Of a DNA stretch of 64,000 nt, positions 16,413 to 25,191 are shown piece after piece. This DNA comes from Planctomycetia bacterium (GTDB lineage Bacteria > Planctomycetota > Phycisphaerae > UBA1845 > Fen-1342). The position numbers and the translations under genes are program-made. The stretch spans positions 1,982,616 through 2,046,615 of the forward strand of contig CP054190.1 in NCBI GenBank assembly GCA_015709575.1, given 5' to 3'. Positions within the stretch are counted from its first letter, which is position 1; each line of letters begins with the position of its first letter. The notes beneath the pieces were generated by a model. The model was given only the letters and a program-made list of their open reading frames with translations. It was not told where the DNA came from and did not search any database.

Positions 16413-18023
16413 TCAACCAAACAGATTGGCCGTTTGTGCCCTCTGGACGCTCCCGCTCAACTCTGGCCACCGTTCCACAAAAGGCGCGGCGGAAACGCGT
16501 CCCAACTCGCTCGGCTCAATCTTATTCAGCCCACCCCCGTAGACCCTTCCCTCGCCACGCAGTTCGTGTCCGGTAACGCGGCCCAGCATCGCGAAGACAT
16601 CAGCGGCGCGCGCGGGGCGCTCGCGCAACATCCGGGCGAGGCCGCTCAGGGGGTAGAGCATGAGATACAGGTTGGTCGCGATCGCGCGCGAACGGTTCCA
16701 AATGAAGCGGAAAGGCTGCTTGTCGTCGGCCCCGCGGCCCATGTACGTGCAAAGGAACGGGCACGGCTCGCGCTGCTCCTGCTTGTACCACGGGCTGCGC
16801 TTACCGACGAGGTAGCCCTCTTTGACGCCAAGAGCATCCGCCGTTTGCAGATACTTCCAAAGCGCCGGGTGCCGCTGCTCGACCAGATGCTCCGGCAAAT
16901 CGCAGTCGATGACGGAAAGCTGACGGTCGATGCTCGGATATCCATCGTCGTCACCGTCTATGACCGTGGCTTTGAGAAAGCGCGGGCTGGGGAGGATCGG
17001 GCGCAGATATTTCGCGGGAAGGCCGCGGCGCTTCGCGTCGGCGCGTTCGAGGACGAAGAACTTGTTGTCGCCCGTGGCGATACCGCGCTGGATGCGGAAG
17101 AAGTCGGAGAGCGTCGGGCCGTTGCCGTCGCTTAACGTGTGCCGGTCATTCTTGGCATGACTCGGGTAGATGGTCCACTTCCGGGATTCGCGCAGGCGAT
17201 GCAGCGCGATTCGGTCGCTGGCGTGCGGGTCGGCCATCGTGCCACCGAACGTGAATTCGGGCTCGTGACCGGGCGGCGGCGGTGCTTTGCGGAACACCAC
17301 GACAACCGACGAAACGAGCGCATCGCCGAATTGAACATCGTCGGGGTCGAAACGATGGGCACGGATAAGCGTCACGCGATCCGTAAGAAAGTGCTTGAGA
17401 GCCGCGCCGTAATTCACGTCCATGAACTCCGACGGGATGAGCCATGCAGCGTAACCGTCGTTCTCCATCCACGCGGTGGCAAGCAGCAGGAAGTAGACGT
17501 ACAGGCCCGCAAGCCCGTTGACCTCAACACCCGTCATTTCGAACGCAAGCCGTTGCAGGCGTTCCTTGTCCTCTCGGCCCATGTGGTGGTGGCGAACATA
17601 GGGCGGGTTGGCAAGGATCAGGTTGGGCGCTGGCGGGCGGGAGCCGTTGGCGACAATGCGTGTGAAGTCGCCGCGCACCACTTCAAGCCCGGCATCGGAC
17701 CAGAGGTCGCGGGCGGCGTCGGCGAAGGCGGGATCGAGTTCGACGCCGACGGCGCTCTCAATGCGCTTGGGGCCATAGACGGCGAGCGCGGCAGAAAAGA
17801 AGCTGCCCGAGCCGATGGACGGATCGGCGAAACGGATGCCGCCTTTGCGTTTTCCGATCTGCGTCCCGAGAAAGCGGGCGATGTCGATCGCAAGCGCGTT
17901 GGGAGTCGCGAACTGACCGAGACGGTTCCGCTCGGCTGGCGATTTGCGCAGATCGATCCGCGCCTGAATCGCCTGGCGCTGCGTTTCGATCGGAATGTCG
18001 TGCTGGGCAATCATTTTCGTCAT
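16413..18023 (-). CDS. N6-adenine DNA methyltransferase of a type II restriction-modification system (XamI/TaqI-like class)
   Basis: Modifies adenine in the recognition site to protect host DNA. Motif X appears as NRLGQFATP, motif I as [16 protein letters not shown] and catalytic motif IV as NPPYVRHHH, the arrangement of TaqI-like amino-methyltransferases. The C-terminal half would be the target-recognition part ([26 protein letters not shown]). The ATG at 18023 overlaps the upstream nuclease stop as ATGA, so the genes are translationally coupled; the product is about 536 residues. A longer upstream frame exists but lies inside the nuclease gene. Specificity (GTCGAC if truly M.XamI-like) is inferred from its partner. 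Confidence 0.88.
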   Translation of the reverse strand: MTKMIAQHDIPIETQRQAIQARIDLRKSPAERNRLGQFATPNALAIDIARFLGTQIGKRKGGIRFADPSIGSGSFFSAALAVYGPKRIESAVGVELDPAFADAARDLWSDAGLEVVRGDFTRIVANGSRPPAPNLILANPPYVRHHHMGREDKERLQRLAFEMTGVEVNGLAGLYVYFLLLATAWMENDGYAAWLIPSEFMDVNYGAALKHFLTDRVTLIRAHRFDPDDVQFGDALVSSVVVVFRKAPPPPGHEPEFTFGGTMADPHASDRIALHRLRESRKWTIYPSHAKNDRHTLSDGNGPTLSDFFRIQRGIATGDNKFFVLERADAKRRGLPAKYLRPILPSPRFLKATVIDGDDDGYPSIDRQLSVIDCDLPEHLVEQRHPALWKYLQTADALGVKEGYLVGKRSPWYKQEQREPCPFLCTYMGRGADDKQPFRFIWNRSRAIATNLYLMLYPLSGLARMLRERPARAADVFAMLGRVTGHELRGEGRVYGGGLNKIEPSELGRVSAAPFVERWPELSGSVQRAQTANLFG

Positions 18024-18979
18024 AGCCCCAGTCTTGCAAGGTCGTCGATGCGATGCTCCCAAACCCAATCGATCCCCTCGGCGGCTTCGTAGCCGAGATA
18101 GTCGCTGCCGAAATACCCGCAAAGGAACAGGACGAACCGCACACCCTCACCGTACGCGGCCTGGAGTTGGTGGACCTTCGTGGCCTCTTCTTTGCGGCGC
18201 TTGTTCGTGTTCGTGAAGTCGCCCGCCGACTTGGCTTCGATCAGAATGGGCAAGCGATCCTTCCGCAGCTTTTTCGGCTGGATCACGACGTCGATGGGAA
18301 TGTTGACCTTGACGGTCTTTCCAACGGGCAGGTTCATACGGAACGTGTACGTCCCCGGTTCCATCTCCGTTAGCGGCTTCCCTGCCGGGTGGGACTGTTT
18401 CCGGTAGCCCCGTTTGTCCAGCCATTCGCCGATCATCTTGAGTTGGCGCTGCTCCTGAGCGTTGCGGACGATCGGGTTGGCGACGGCGCTGCACAGTCGA
18501 TCGGCGACGATCGTCGAAGCCCGATCGCGCTCGTGATCGGTCGGGTTCTTTGCGGCATCCAGCCACGGGAATATGTCGCGGTCAAGCAGTTTCGTGAGCA
18601 CGCGGCAGACTTTGGTCAGGTTCTCGTCCAGCAGTTCCGCCTTCATTCGCGCCGCAAGCTTGCCCTCCTCCATGCTGCCGATGAGCGACTTGCTCGCGCT
18701 GGCAAGACCTACCAGGCGGTCCACCGCTAAAGGCGGCGCCGTACACATGCGGAGCGTGGGCAAGGCGCTTGGATTGGCTTTGAGCGTAGCCGTGTCGATG
18801 TTACGGAGATCGCGCGTCGCAATGAGGGCCGCCTTGACGTGCTCGGTCGTCTTGACCCGAGTCGAACGAAACGCCTGCGGCGCGAACTGCATGAACCATT
18901 GATTGAACTGGTCGACGGAGGCCGCGATGTCCGCTTTCCAGAGGTGCGGTTTGTCGGCGTTGATGCGGTCCGGCGGCAT
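18020..18979 (-). CDS. XamI-family type II restriction endonuclease
   Basis: About 319 residues, starting [20 protein letters not shown], which I recognise as the N-terminus of the XamI family. XamI is known to recognise GTCGAC. The PD-(D/E)XK core is seen as [11 protein letters not shown] followed by [15 protein letters not shown] (catalytic D and ExK) near residues 230-255. The ATG at 18979 has AAGGGG 4 nt upstream. An ATG at 19030 is also in frame and sits where a leaderless transcript would begin, adding 17 basic residues. It is the first gene of the run with the methyltransferase. Confidence 0.85.
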   Translation of the reverse strand: MPPDRINADKPHLWKADIAASVDQFNQWFMQFAPQAFRSTRVKTTEHVKAALIATRDLRNIDTATLKANPSALPTLRMCTAPPLAVDRLVGLASASKSLIGSMEEGKLAARMKAELLDENLTKVCRVLTKLLDRDIFPWLDAAKNPTDHERDRASTIVADRLCSAVANPIVRNAQEQRQLKMIGEWLDKRGYRKQSHPAGKPLTEMEPGTYTFRMNLPVGKTVKVNIPIDVVIQPKKLRKDRLPILIEAKSAGDFTNTNKRRKEEATKVHQLQAAYGEGVRFVLFLCGYFGSDYLGYEAAEGIDWVWEHRIDDLARLGL

Positions 18980-19036
18980 CGTGCCCCTTCGGGTGTTGCG
19001 TCGGGACGTGAGTTTGTGCCGTCGCCGCATGCCGGC

Positions 19037-19066
19037 AGTATACGGCGAATGTTAGGGTCGCATCAA
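19037..19066 (-). promoter_or_regulatory. Predicted promoter of the restriction-modification genes
   Basis: On the minus strand TTGATG (19066-19061) is separated by 18 bp from TATACT (19042-19037). The expected start of transcription, 6-7 nt downstream, falls on the ATG at 19030, so a leaderless messenger starting with that codon is possible. Confidence 0.5.
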
Positions 19067-19430
19067 GTCACGTCGCGCCAAATTCAGATTCAGGAACCGC
19101 GAGTGTAGCGTGTTCAAGTCGCGCTTGGAACGGACCGATGCCCCTCCCAGTTTCCCCCGCGTGCCGGTTGATGGCTCGGGTAGCGGGGGCGCGCTCCGGA
19201 CCGCCTGCCGCCACCCGGACCCGAACCGCACACCATCGCGAACTGACACCGCTCTCCGCACGACCACCCCGGCACGAACTGTCACTCCGGCACGAACGTT
19301 CACCCCGGCACGAGCTGTCATCCGCTGCGCACCGCCCGCATTCATCGGCAGCCGCTCGTTCCCGGTCCGTCGCAGCTAGAATCACGAGAGCAAGGAATCG
19401 CCGCGCAAGCCGACCGGGAAGGGTGTCACC
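19067..19430. other. Intergenic stretch with three 18-bp direct repeats
   Basis: No gene is supported between the restriction-modification promoter and the next plus-strand gene. At 19269-19322 three 18-bp units in tandem begin CCGGCACGA (CCGGCACGAACTGTCACT and two variants). They could bind a protein, but nothing else indicates this. Confidence 0.45.
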
Positions 19431-21101
19431 GTGCCGCGCGATGTCATCAGCAGAACCGCCGACCCAACCATCGCAGCCTTTCGCGTCGCCGGGCGCGAGT
19501 GGCCGCGCGGGCTGCTTGCGCCGGTGCTCGTCCCAGATGCGTGGCTGGCGCTGGTCGATACCCGCGACGGCAGAAGGCGGCTGGTGGTCGCCGGCGATGA
19601 CCCGCGGCCCGCCGCGGACGATTCCGTGACGCTCGTGCGCAGCCGCCCGCTCGCGACCCCGGTCGAAGTCGGCTTTCGTCCGGATGCGGACGGTGTGGGC
19701 ATTGCCGCCGTCATCGAGCTGCTGCTGCGCGTGGTTCCACGCGAGCATGAGTTGGCCGCTTTCGCCCGCCTCGTGCCGGACGGCGGGGCATTGTCGCTTG
19801 CGCGGGTCGCGGAGCTGACGGCCCATTCCGGGGCAGTGCACGCGATCACCGACGTCATCGGCTCATCGCGGGCCGCAGAGCTGCTCTCCTCGGACGTTCG
19901 ATCCAAGCTGCACGGCCGCATGTCGGACGCGCTCTGCGCCTTTCTGTTCGATGCCGGCCTGGAGCTCGTCGGTGTCACCCGCGCGCAGTTCCGCGCTTCG
20001 TCCGATCCGCTTTTCGCAGCCCAAGCTCGTACCACGCGTCCCATTTCGATACCTGCCGCCGCCCGCGAAGCGGCTCAGCCTCCGTCATTCGACAATCGCT
20101 CGCACTCATCCGGATTCGGTACGGACCGAGCCGCAACGCTGGGCGAACGCGACGGTGGTTCATTTCGGCTCCCGGGGTCGATTTCCGGCGTGCTTGTTCT
20201 CGATTCGCGCCGAATCACGCGCTTTGACGCGAGCGGCCGCACTCTGCGGGATTCCGGGATCGAGCCGCCGCCCGACCTGGGCCCGCTTCGGAGCATTTCG
20301 GTTATCGAGGGCGATTCCGCGCACGCGCCGGCCATGCTCGCGGTTGGCGCCCGCCGGGGCGTGTGGCTGCTCAATGCGGCGGACGGTCGTGCGTTGGCAC
20401 GATGCGAGGCGGCCAGCGCCAATGCGCCTGCGACCGGTTTCAACCGCTGCGTTCGCTTTGCCGACCACCTCGTCGCCACGCACTCCCAGCTTGGTGTGTG
20501 GGCCTGGCCGTTTCAATCGGCGGGATCCGGCGGGCGTTGCGTCCTTCCGGCAGAGGGGCGCCCGGTCCGAGCGCCGACACCGGTATCGAGTCAGCGCCTG
20601 TTAATCGCCTGTGGTCGCGTACTGCGCGAGTTGAGCGCCGATTATCGCGAATCGGCGCAATTTGATCCCGCGCCCGCTGATCTGCATGACGTTGCCGTCG
20701 TGGACGGCGGCGTCTACGTCGCAACCGACGACGGGCGCGTGCTGTACGATCGCCTGGATCGTCAACAAGGCGTGTGGGAACAGCTATTTTTGTCGAGTTC
20801 TGCGCTGGAATCGATCGACGTACAGCGGCGTGACGGGCGGTTGGAGGTTGTGATCCCGGACCGGCGTCACGGAATCGTGGGCCTGTATCCCGAATCACGC
20901 GAATCCCGCGTGCTTCTTCGCGGTTCGACTCCGATCCGTCGCGTCATCGCTCAGGGCGACGCGCTGATCGCGATTTCGGAGCTGCGCGAACGGGTGCTGC
21001 TCGGCAATCTTGCGACCGGCGGGGACTTGGTTGAACTGCGCGGGGCGGAGTATTCAGCCGGAAGCGTGCAGGACGTCGCGCTCGTGGCGGGTCATGTGTA
21101 A
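19431..21101 (+). CDS. Hypothetical protein: SPFH-like N-terminal half joined to a beta-propeller-like C-terminal half
   Basis: A 556-residue protein without a recognisable signal peptide. Residues about 20-200 read like an SPFH/band-7 type domain (VEVGFRPDADGVGIAAVIEL, AITDVIGSSRAAELLSSDVR, LFDAGLELVGVTRAQFR); this assignment is tentative. After a low-complexity linker (about 200-255), the rest has repeated short beta-blade patterns (MLAVGARRGVWLLNAADGR, LHDVAVVDGGVYVATDDGRV, RVIAQGDALIAISELRER), as expected for a WD40/PQQ-like propeller. The start is a GTG at 19431. It could monitor or scaffold at a membrane, but no function can be assigned. Confidence 0.6.
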   Translation: MPRDVISRTADPTIAAFRVAGREWPRGLLAPVLVPDAWLALVDTRDGRRRLVVAGDDPRPAADDSVTLVRSRPLATPVEVGFRPDADGVGIAAVIELLLRVVPREHELAAFARLVPDGGALSLARVAELTAHSGAVHAITDVIGSSRAAELLSSDVRSKLHGRMSDALCAFLFDAGLELVGVTRAQFRASSDPLFAAQARTTRPISIPAAAREAAQPPSFDNRSHSSGFGTDRAATLGERDGGSFRLPGSISGVLVLDSRRITRFDASGRTLRDSGIEPPPDLGPLRSISVIEGDSAHAPAMLAVGARRGVWLLNAADGRALARCEAASANAPATGFNRCVRFADHLVATHSQLGVWAWPFQSAGSGGRCVLPAEGRPVRAPTPVSSQRLLIACGRVLRELSADYRESAQFDPAPADLHDVAVVDGGVYVATDDGRVLYDRLDRQQGVWEQLFLSSSALESIDVQRRDGRLEVVIPDRRHGIVGLYPESRESRVLLRGSTPIRRVIAQGDALIAISELRERVLLGNLATGGDLVELRGAEYSAGSVQDVALVAGHV

Positions 21102-21280
21102 TTCGCGGTGGGCCGGGGGGCTCGCGCGCCGTGCTCCCAATCAACGACCGCCGCGAGAGGGCGCTCTGTCGGCGACTGCCGCTCCGAATTGACGGGTTCG
21201 GCGTGGCAGTTATGCTCCTGCGTGCCGTACCCGGGTTTTCAGACGGAGCGCGATTGGGGCGGGTGTGAGCATGCCGCTCA

Positions 21281-21724
21281 GTGACGCACGGAGGCCGGAC
21301 ATTGGACGCCGCTCTTGCTGCCGAAATCCTCCGTCGTGCCGCCGAAGCACCGTGCATCGAATCGGGTGGGATGCGGGTGCTGGAGCTAAAGCCGGGGCTG
21401 GTGCGCTTGACGGCACGGCACAATCCGGAGTTCAACGGCCTGCTGTCGGGATTTCACGGCGGCATGCTCGCCTTTGTCGCCGATTGCGCCGCGTGGTTCG
21501 CGATTGTCTCGCATACCGGGCCGGATGAACCGCTGCTGACGACCGACATGCACGTCCGCTACCTCGGCGCGTGTGCCGGAGATGTGCGGGTGGAAGCGCG
21601 GGTGATCAAGCTGGGGCGGACGCTGTGCCCGGTGTCGGTCGAGATGTTTGACCCGGAGGGGCGGCTGGCGGCGGTGGGGCAGGTCACGTACATCCGCACG
21701 AATAATCTGCGACGGGATGCGTAA
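21281..21724 (+). CDS. PaaI-family hotdog-fold thioesterase
   Basis: About 147 residues. The motif FNGLLSGFHGGMLAFVADCA is the hotdog-fold active-site helix of the PaaI/YdiI type, followed by LLTTDMHVRYL and a GDVRVEARVIKLGRTL strand pair. Such enzymes hydrolyse acyl-CoA thioesters. The phenylacetate genes lie 40 kb away, so a direct link to that pathway is not shown. The start is unclear: a GTG at 21281 is used here, with a TTG at 21302 as alternative. It is a single plus-strand gene 179 nt after the propeller gene. Confidence 0.8.
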   Translation: MTHGGRTLDAALAAEILRRAAEAPCIESGGMRVLELKPGLVRLTARHNPEFNGLLSGFHGGMLAFVADCAAWFAIVSHTGPDEPLLTTDMHVRYLGACAGDVRVEARVIKLGRTLCPVSVEMFDPEGRLAAVGQVTYIRTNNLRRDA

Positions 21725-21860
21725 TATGCAGCGCAGCGGGACGATAATCGTGACCGACTTGTCGATCGGCCCGACTCATTGGTAGGATTTCAACGATCGG
21801 GGAATTGCGGGTCGCGCATTGGCGGGACGACACGGACGTCGAGCCGCCGGGAGGATTGTG

Positions 21861-22550
21861 ATGCAACGGATTGCGATGTCCACGCTGGTCGTGGCGCTTC
21901 TGATCGGCTGCTCCGGGAATCCGGCGACGAAGTACGATCGGCCGCTGCCCGACCCATTGCTGACCACGAAAAAGACTGAGCAACCGGCTCGGCCGGGGGC
22001 CTCGACTCCGGTGCGCCCGGGTTCGCCGCCGGCGGCATGGACTCCGCCTGGGGGTATCAAGCGCTCCATGTGGAAGTGCATCGTGGTTCATCATTCTGCG
22101 AGCGACAAGGCGACGCCGCAGAGCATGAACAGTTGGCACCTGCAGCGCGGCTGGGAGAACGGGCTGGGGTATCACTTCGTGATCGGCAACGGCGTGAACT
22201 ATCCGGATGGGCAGATTTTTGTCGGTCCGCGATGGCGGAGCCAGCAGGAGGGGGCGCACTGCAAGAACGCCGCCGGCAAGTTCTTCGGTCTGTGGCGCAA
22301 AAGCGGGTATTACAACGATCATGGGATCGGCATCTGCCTGATCGGCGACTTCGACAAAGGTCGGCCGACGGCGAAGCAGCGCGAGTCGCTGGCGCGGCTG
22401 ACGGCGTTTCTGTGCGCGGAGGCGGGCGTCAGCCCGGACCACGTGCATGGTCACGGCGAGGTGACCGGGAAGACGAAGTGCCCCGGTACGCACCTGGACG
22501 TGGCGTGGCTGCGGCGATCGGTGAAGCAGATCAATGCGTCGTCGCGGTAG
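21861..22550 (+). CDS. N-acetylmuramoyl-L-alanine amidase/PGRP-type lipoprotein
   Basis: A predicted lipoprotein of 229 residues (LLIGCSG lipobox near residue 17), then a Pro-rich linker of about 45 residues, then an amidase_2/PGRP domain. Zinc ligands are visible as CIVVHHSASD, HVHGHGEV and KTKCPG. GLGYHFVIGNG and GIGICLIGDFD are conserved core strands. It probably cleaves the peptide stem of peptidoglycan in the cell envelope. The ATG at 21861 is preferred because GGGAGG lies 6 nt upstream and gives the lipoprotein signal. Confidence 0.9.
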   Translation: MQRIAMSTLVVALLIGCSGNPATKYDRPLPDPLLTTKKTEQPARPGASTPVRPGSPPAAWTPPGGIKRSMWKCIVVHHSASDKATPQSMNSWHLQRGWENGLGYHFVIGNGVNYPDGQIFVGPRWRSQQEGAHCKNAAGKFFGLWRKSGYYNDHGIGICLIGDFDKGRPTAKQRESLARLTAFLCAEAGVSPDHVHGHGEVTGKTKCPGTHLDVAWLRRSVKQINASSR

Positions 22551-23071
22551 GTAGGGGGGCCGCGCGGCTTCATCGCTTGTCGCCCAGAAACGAAGTCCTT
22601 CTAGACGGCCTGTCGGGATGGCATTCCGTTCGGCCACGGCAACGCCTGACTCGATACTTGATGGCTTGAAACCCACAAGCGGTGGAGGGAATACAACTCC
22701 GTCGGATTCTTCTTGGCTGATCCCAAAGCTACGGCGCCGGAGCCGGGAATGTGAGCCGCTCCGCTGTTGCGCCGCACCAGGCCGCCTCAAGATCACAGCA
22801 CTCATCTGATCGATTTTCACCTCCATTCGCCGTTGCACGCGTGAGTCCGTCCCCGATTCGTCGCATGCTTCGTAGCCGGACGGCGTAGCCCGGCGGTAGC
22901 CAGGCAGTGCAGCACGGCTACGGACCTCGACGGCAGGGACCAGGCGACAATCCCCGACAAAAAAAATCTCGGATTGCTCGCAACGGTCAGCCGCGCGGTA
23001 CGTCAATAGACTTAGAGCAGCGGACGCACGGCAACGGGCCGGGCGACGCCGGCTCGAATGGAGGCACGACC
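22551..23071. other. Intergenic stretch, no gene seen
   Basis: These 521 bases hold no frame with a convincing start and ribosome-binding site, no tRNA-like fold and no obvious insertion-sequence end. The base composition is slightly less GC-rich around 22600-22720 than in the neighbouring genes. Confidence 0.4.
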
Positions 23072-23362
23072 ATGAACGCGCAGGTGATGGATCCGATGAT
23101 GGCGTCGATTGAGACGCTGCCCGGCCGCGCGGGTTCCGCGGCTCTCCAGGACCGACGGGCGATTGCGGCGAAGTTCGTCGATGCCCGCGGCAAGCTCGAT
23201 GTTCGCCACCTGTGGACGCGAAATGGCCATCGCTATTACCGCGTGAACTGGTGGACCGGGATCGATGAGGGCGACGCGAGCGTGCTCCGCTCGGCCTTCG
23301 TCAGCGTGGAAGATGCCGACGGAGCGACCGTCGTGACGGACCACACCCGCAAGGCCGCTTGA
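23072..23362 (+). CDS. Small hypothetical protein, 96 residues
   Basis: Starts at the ATG at 23072 with GGAGG 7 nt upstream, which makes a real gene likely. The protein is soluble and mixed alpha/beta: a helical N-terminus (LQDRRAIAAKFVDARGK) is followed by LDVRHLWTRNGHRYYRVNWW and an acidic C-terminal part (ASVLRSAFVSVEDADGATVV). No domain was recognised. It stands alone between a non-coding stretch and hisS, 240 nt upstream of the latter. Confidence 0.7.
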   Translation: MNAQVMDPMMASIETLPGRAGSAALQDRRAIAAKFVDARGKLDVRHLWTRNGHRYYRVNWWTGIDEGDASVLRSAFVSVEDADGATVVTDHTRKAA

Positions 23363-23602
23363 TATCGCACACCGACCCCGCGGCGCGGCCGCGGCCGACT
23401 ACCCGGCCGCGCCGTGGGTGAACGAGACACTGTCCCCCTCCTCTACGGTGCCGCCGCGGGCGGTCGGGAATGTCCCGGCCGCCCGCCGGTGCATTATTGT
23501 TTCGGCGGTTATCCTCCGTCGCGCACGGCGATCGGGCGACCCCGCAGGCGGGTCGGTCGGCGGCGGCGGGGGGGTTGAGCGACGCAGCAGGCGGCAGGCA
23601 CC

Positions 23603-25036
23603 ATGAAGATTCAGGCACCACCGGGAATGCGGGATCTCTATCCCGACGACATGCGCTTGCAGAACTGGCTCTTTGACGCCTGGCGCGGCGTGTCACGCGA
23701 CTTCGGCTTCGTGGAGTATGACGGACCAATTTTCGAGTACCTCGAGCTGTACACGCTCAAGAGCGGCGAGGGAATCGCCGGCGAGTTGTTCAATTTTCAG
23801 GATCGCGGCGGGCGCAGCTTCGCCATACGTCCGGAGATGACGCCCACACTGGCGCGGATGGTGGCCGCTCGGGCGAACGCGCTGCCGCGACCGATCAAGT
23901 GGTTCAGCATCCCGCGTCTCTGCCGTGCGGAAAAGCCGCAGCGCGGTCGATTGCGCGAGTTCTTCCAGTGGAACATCGACACGCTAGGGCACGACGACAT
24001 GCTGGCCGACGCGGAGGTGATCGCGGCGCTGGCGGAGTTTTATCGACGAGTGGGCGCATCGCCCGCGGAAGTGGCGATTCGCGTAAACAGCCGCGACCTG
24101 GCGTCGGCAGTGCTGAGCGCCGTCGGAATGCCGGCGTCGCAGATGGATCGGGCGTTCGCGGCAATTGATCGATACGACGCTGCCAACCCGGATGAGTTCA
24201 TGCGGCGCTGGCAGGATGCACCGAAGACAACAGCGACGTCCAGTTCTGGTCCATCGGAGTTGACGTCAGGAAGCGCCGCGACGGGTTCGATCGCACCGGG
24301 CGCGCCGTCCACTGGCGCCTCTGCCGGTGAGCCGCTGGCGGCGTTTGTCCCGACGGCGCGGCTGCTGGAGCTGCTGAAGTCCGATTTTGAGACGTGCGCC
24401 GCGACCGTGGCCGCGAGTTCACCGGCCACTGGCAGCCCGGGGGCTGCGCAGCTTCGCGAGCTGTTCGATCTGCTGACGTCGTTCGGCGTGAGCGAATACT
24501 GCCGGTTTGACCTGAGCATCGTTCGCGGCCTGGCGTATTACACCGGGCCAGTGTTTGAGGCGTCCGCGCTGGCGGGAAACCTGCGAGCGCTGGCCGGCGG
24601 CGGCCGATACGACAATCTGACGTCGCTGCTGGATGGACCGCGGGTGACCGGGGTGGGTTTTGGGATGGGAGATGCGCCGAACATAGAGTTCCTGCGTGAC
24701 CTGGGCAAGCTGCCGGTGCTGGGCGAGGGTGTGACGGCGTTTGTCATCGATCTTGACGAATCGGCCTGGCCCGATGCGGTGTCCGTGTTGACCCGGCTGC
24801 GACGGGCTGGCATCTCGGCGGATTGCTCTTATCGACGGGCGGCGCTGGGCAAGCAGCTCAAGGCAGCGTCGGCGCGCGGGTCGCAATTCGCGGTGCTGGT
24901 CGGGACGGAGTATCGCGCCACCGGAACGATAGACGTGAAATGTCTCAGGACAGCCCAGCAGCAGCGGCTGCTGCTGGCGGCGTTGTTGGCGGACCCGGCG
25001 GGGACGCTGGCGCGGCTGAGTGCCGGCCCGGCGTGA
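23603..25036 (+). CDS. hisS: Histidine-tRNA ligase
   Basis: Charges tRNA-His with histidine. Class II synthetase motifs are clear: PPGMRDLYPDDM at the N-terminus, RSFAIRPEMTPTLARMV (motif 2 region), PQRGRLREFFQWNIDTLG, the histidine-specific segment GLAYYTGPVFEA, and ALAGGGRYDNLTSLLDGPRVTGVGFGMG (motif 3). A C-terminal anticodon-binding domain follows. A low-complexity Ser/Ala/Thr/Gly insertion of about 40 residues sits near 205-245 in the middle of the catalytic core. The signature reads GLAYYTG where many enzymes have GLDYYTR. Length is 477 residues. Confidence 0.93.
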   Translation: MKIQAPPGMRDLYPDDMRLQNWLFDAWRGVSRDFGFVEYDGPIFEYLELYTLKSGEGIAGELFNFQDRGGRSFAIRPEMTPTLARMVAARANALPRPIKWFSIPRLCRAEKPQRGRLREFFQWNIDTLGHDDMLADAEVIAALAEFYRRVGASPAEVAIRVNSRDLASAVLSAVGMPASQMDRAFAAIDRYDAANPDEFMRRWQDAPKTTATSSSGPSELTSGSAATGSIAPGAPSTGASAGEPLAAFVPTARLLELLKSDFETCAATVAASSPATGSPGAAQLRELFDLLTSFGVSEYCRFDLSIVRGLAYYTGPVFEASALAGNLRALAGGGRYDNLTSLLDGPRVTGVGFGMGDAPNIEFLRDLGKLPVLGEGVTAFVIDLDESAWPDAVSVLTRLRRAGISADCSYRRAALGKQLKAASARGSQFAVLVGTEYRATGTIDVKCLRTAQQQRLLLAALLADPAGTLARLSAGPA

Positions 25037-25191
25037 CCGGCGTCTCTAACGCAACATAATATTTGTTATCGGACGTTATAGGTCGGGCCGGATAGGGGGG
25101 ACGCATCCTCCCTTCCAGCTGCCGTCGCCAGGACGTGGCGCGGGTCGGCCCGTGTCAGAGTCACGCCGCGCGGACGTTATCATTCCCCGCA

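Noticed and set aside
23603..25036. HisZ (ATP phosphoribosyltransferase regulatory subunit) instead of HisS
   Set aside because: Motifs 2 and 3 and an anticodon-binding C-terminal domain are present, so a full synthetase is more likely.
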